DNA of 33,172 nucleotides from an uncultured Lachnospiraceae bacterium (GTDB taxonomy: Bacteria; Bacillota; Clostridia; Lachnospirales; Lachnospiraceae): the NCBI GenBank assembly GCA_946491665.1, contig CAMLYL010000031.1:1-33172 (forward strand), read 5' to 3'. The first letter of the stretch is position 1. Every line of letters starts with the position of its first letter. The notes under the pieces were generated by a model. The model was not told the DNA's origin, made no database searches, and worked only from the letters and a program-made list of their open reading frames with translations. The position numbers were made by a program, and so were the translations under genes. Of this stretch, positions 33,125 to 33,172 are shown piece after piece.

Positions 33125-33172
33125 CAGACGTAAAGATATTTCTATCGTCACGATTAAAAAATTATGTGACGG
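33036..33172 (+). CDS. Second, partial XRE-HTH reading frame at the right edge
   Basis: A frame different from the fusion gene stays open from the junction to the window end and reads RPNHLANLSGLTPSTVYSML, followed by a KKLCDG segment. This is a typical Cro/CI-type HTH: helix 2 LANLSGL, recognition helix PSTVYSML. No start codon is visible, since its 5' part is replaced by the aminotransferase sequence, and its 3' part lies beyond the window. It marks the far side of a junction near 33036-33045. Confidence 0.5.

Overview
The window reads as chromosomal DNA of an anaerobic, spore-forming Clostridia member, most likely Lachnospiraceae. The evidence is the sporulation block (yabP, yabQ, divIC, spoIIE), a CotS-type coat kinase, the archaeal-type short ProRS, long LeuA, AGGAGG-type ribosome sites and many low-GC Firmicute sigma-A promoters. 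Almost every gene is on the minus strand. The plus-strand genes are a nucleotidyltransferase at the left end, pgm in the middle, and an HTH-aminotransferase gene at the right end.

Left region (1-8040): a partial tRNA-Tyr diverges from a sugar-nucleotidyltransferase-like gene. Next come pyruvate kinase, carbamate kinase, a membrane-anchored HtrA protease, and an LCP cell-wall ligase overlapping a 65-residue zinc-ribbon gene. A second nucleotidyltransferase, a clear paralogue of the first, closes the next operon.

Housekeeping and sporulation core (8050-17940, minus strand): hup, rqcP, yabP, yabQ, divIC, spoIIE, tilS, hpt, ftsH, then a cytosolic GH13 amylase and the nucleotidyltransferase. The hup/rqcP to ftsH order matches the well-known Bacillus yabO-yabP-yabQ-divIC-spoIIE-tilS-hprT-ftsH neighbourhood, without yabR. 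spoIIE has a promoter with a 21-bp spacer and Spo0A-like boxes.

The most unusual region (18050-24640, minus strand) is a six-gene Dlt-like operon. In transcription order it holds an AMP-forming carrier-protein ligase, a 36-residue membrane peptide, a sodium:solute symporter, an acyl carrier protein, an MBOAT acyltransferase and an SGNH/DltD-like protein. The ligase lacks the aspartate that holds the substrate alpha-amino group, and has Gly where DltA has its D-Ala-selecting Cys. I infer a surface-acylation system for an imported organic acid rather than D-alanine. A roughly 307-bp repeat element made of three nested hairpins lies between the last two genes.

Right region (24640-33172): pgm diverges from the Dlt-like operon and converges on a CotS-like kinase gene. 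That gene's ribosome site is buried in a 60-nt hairpin. Then come cca, proS and leuA. leuA diverges from an XRE-HTH/alanine-aminotransferase fusion gene across a region with four direct AGTTCAATT repeats. The fusion gene loses aminotransferase homology after about 84 residues of that domain. It runs into unrelated sequence with a second HTH reading frame, so the last ~130 bp are a rearrangement or assembly junction.
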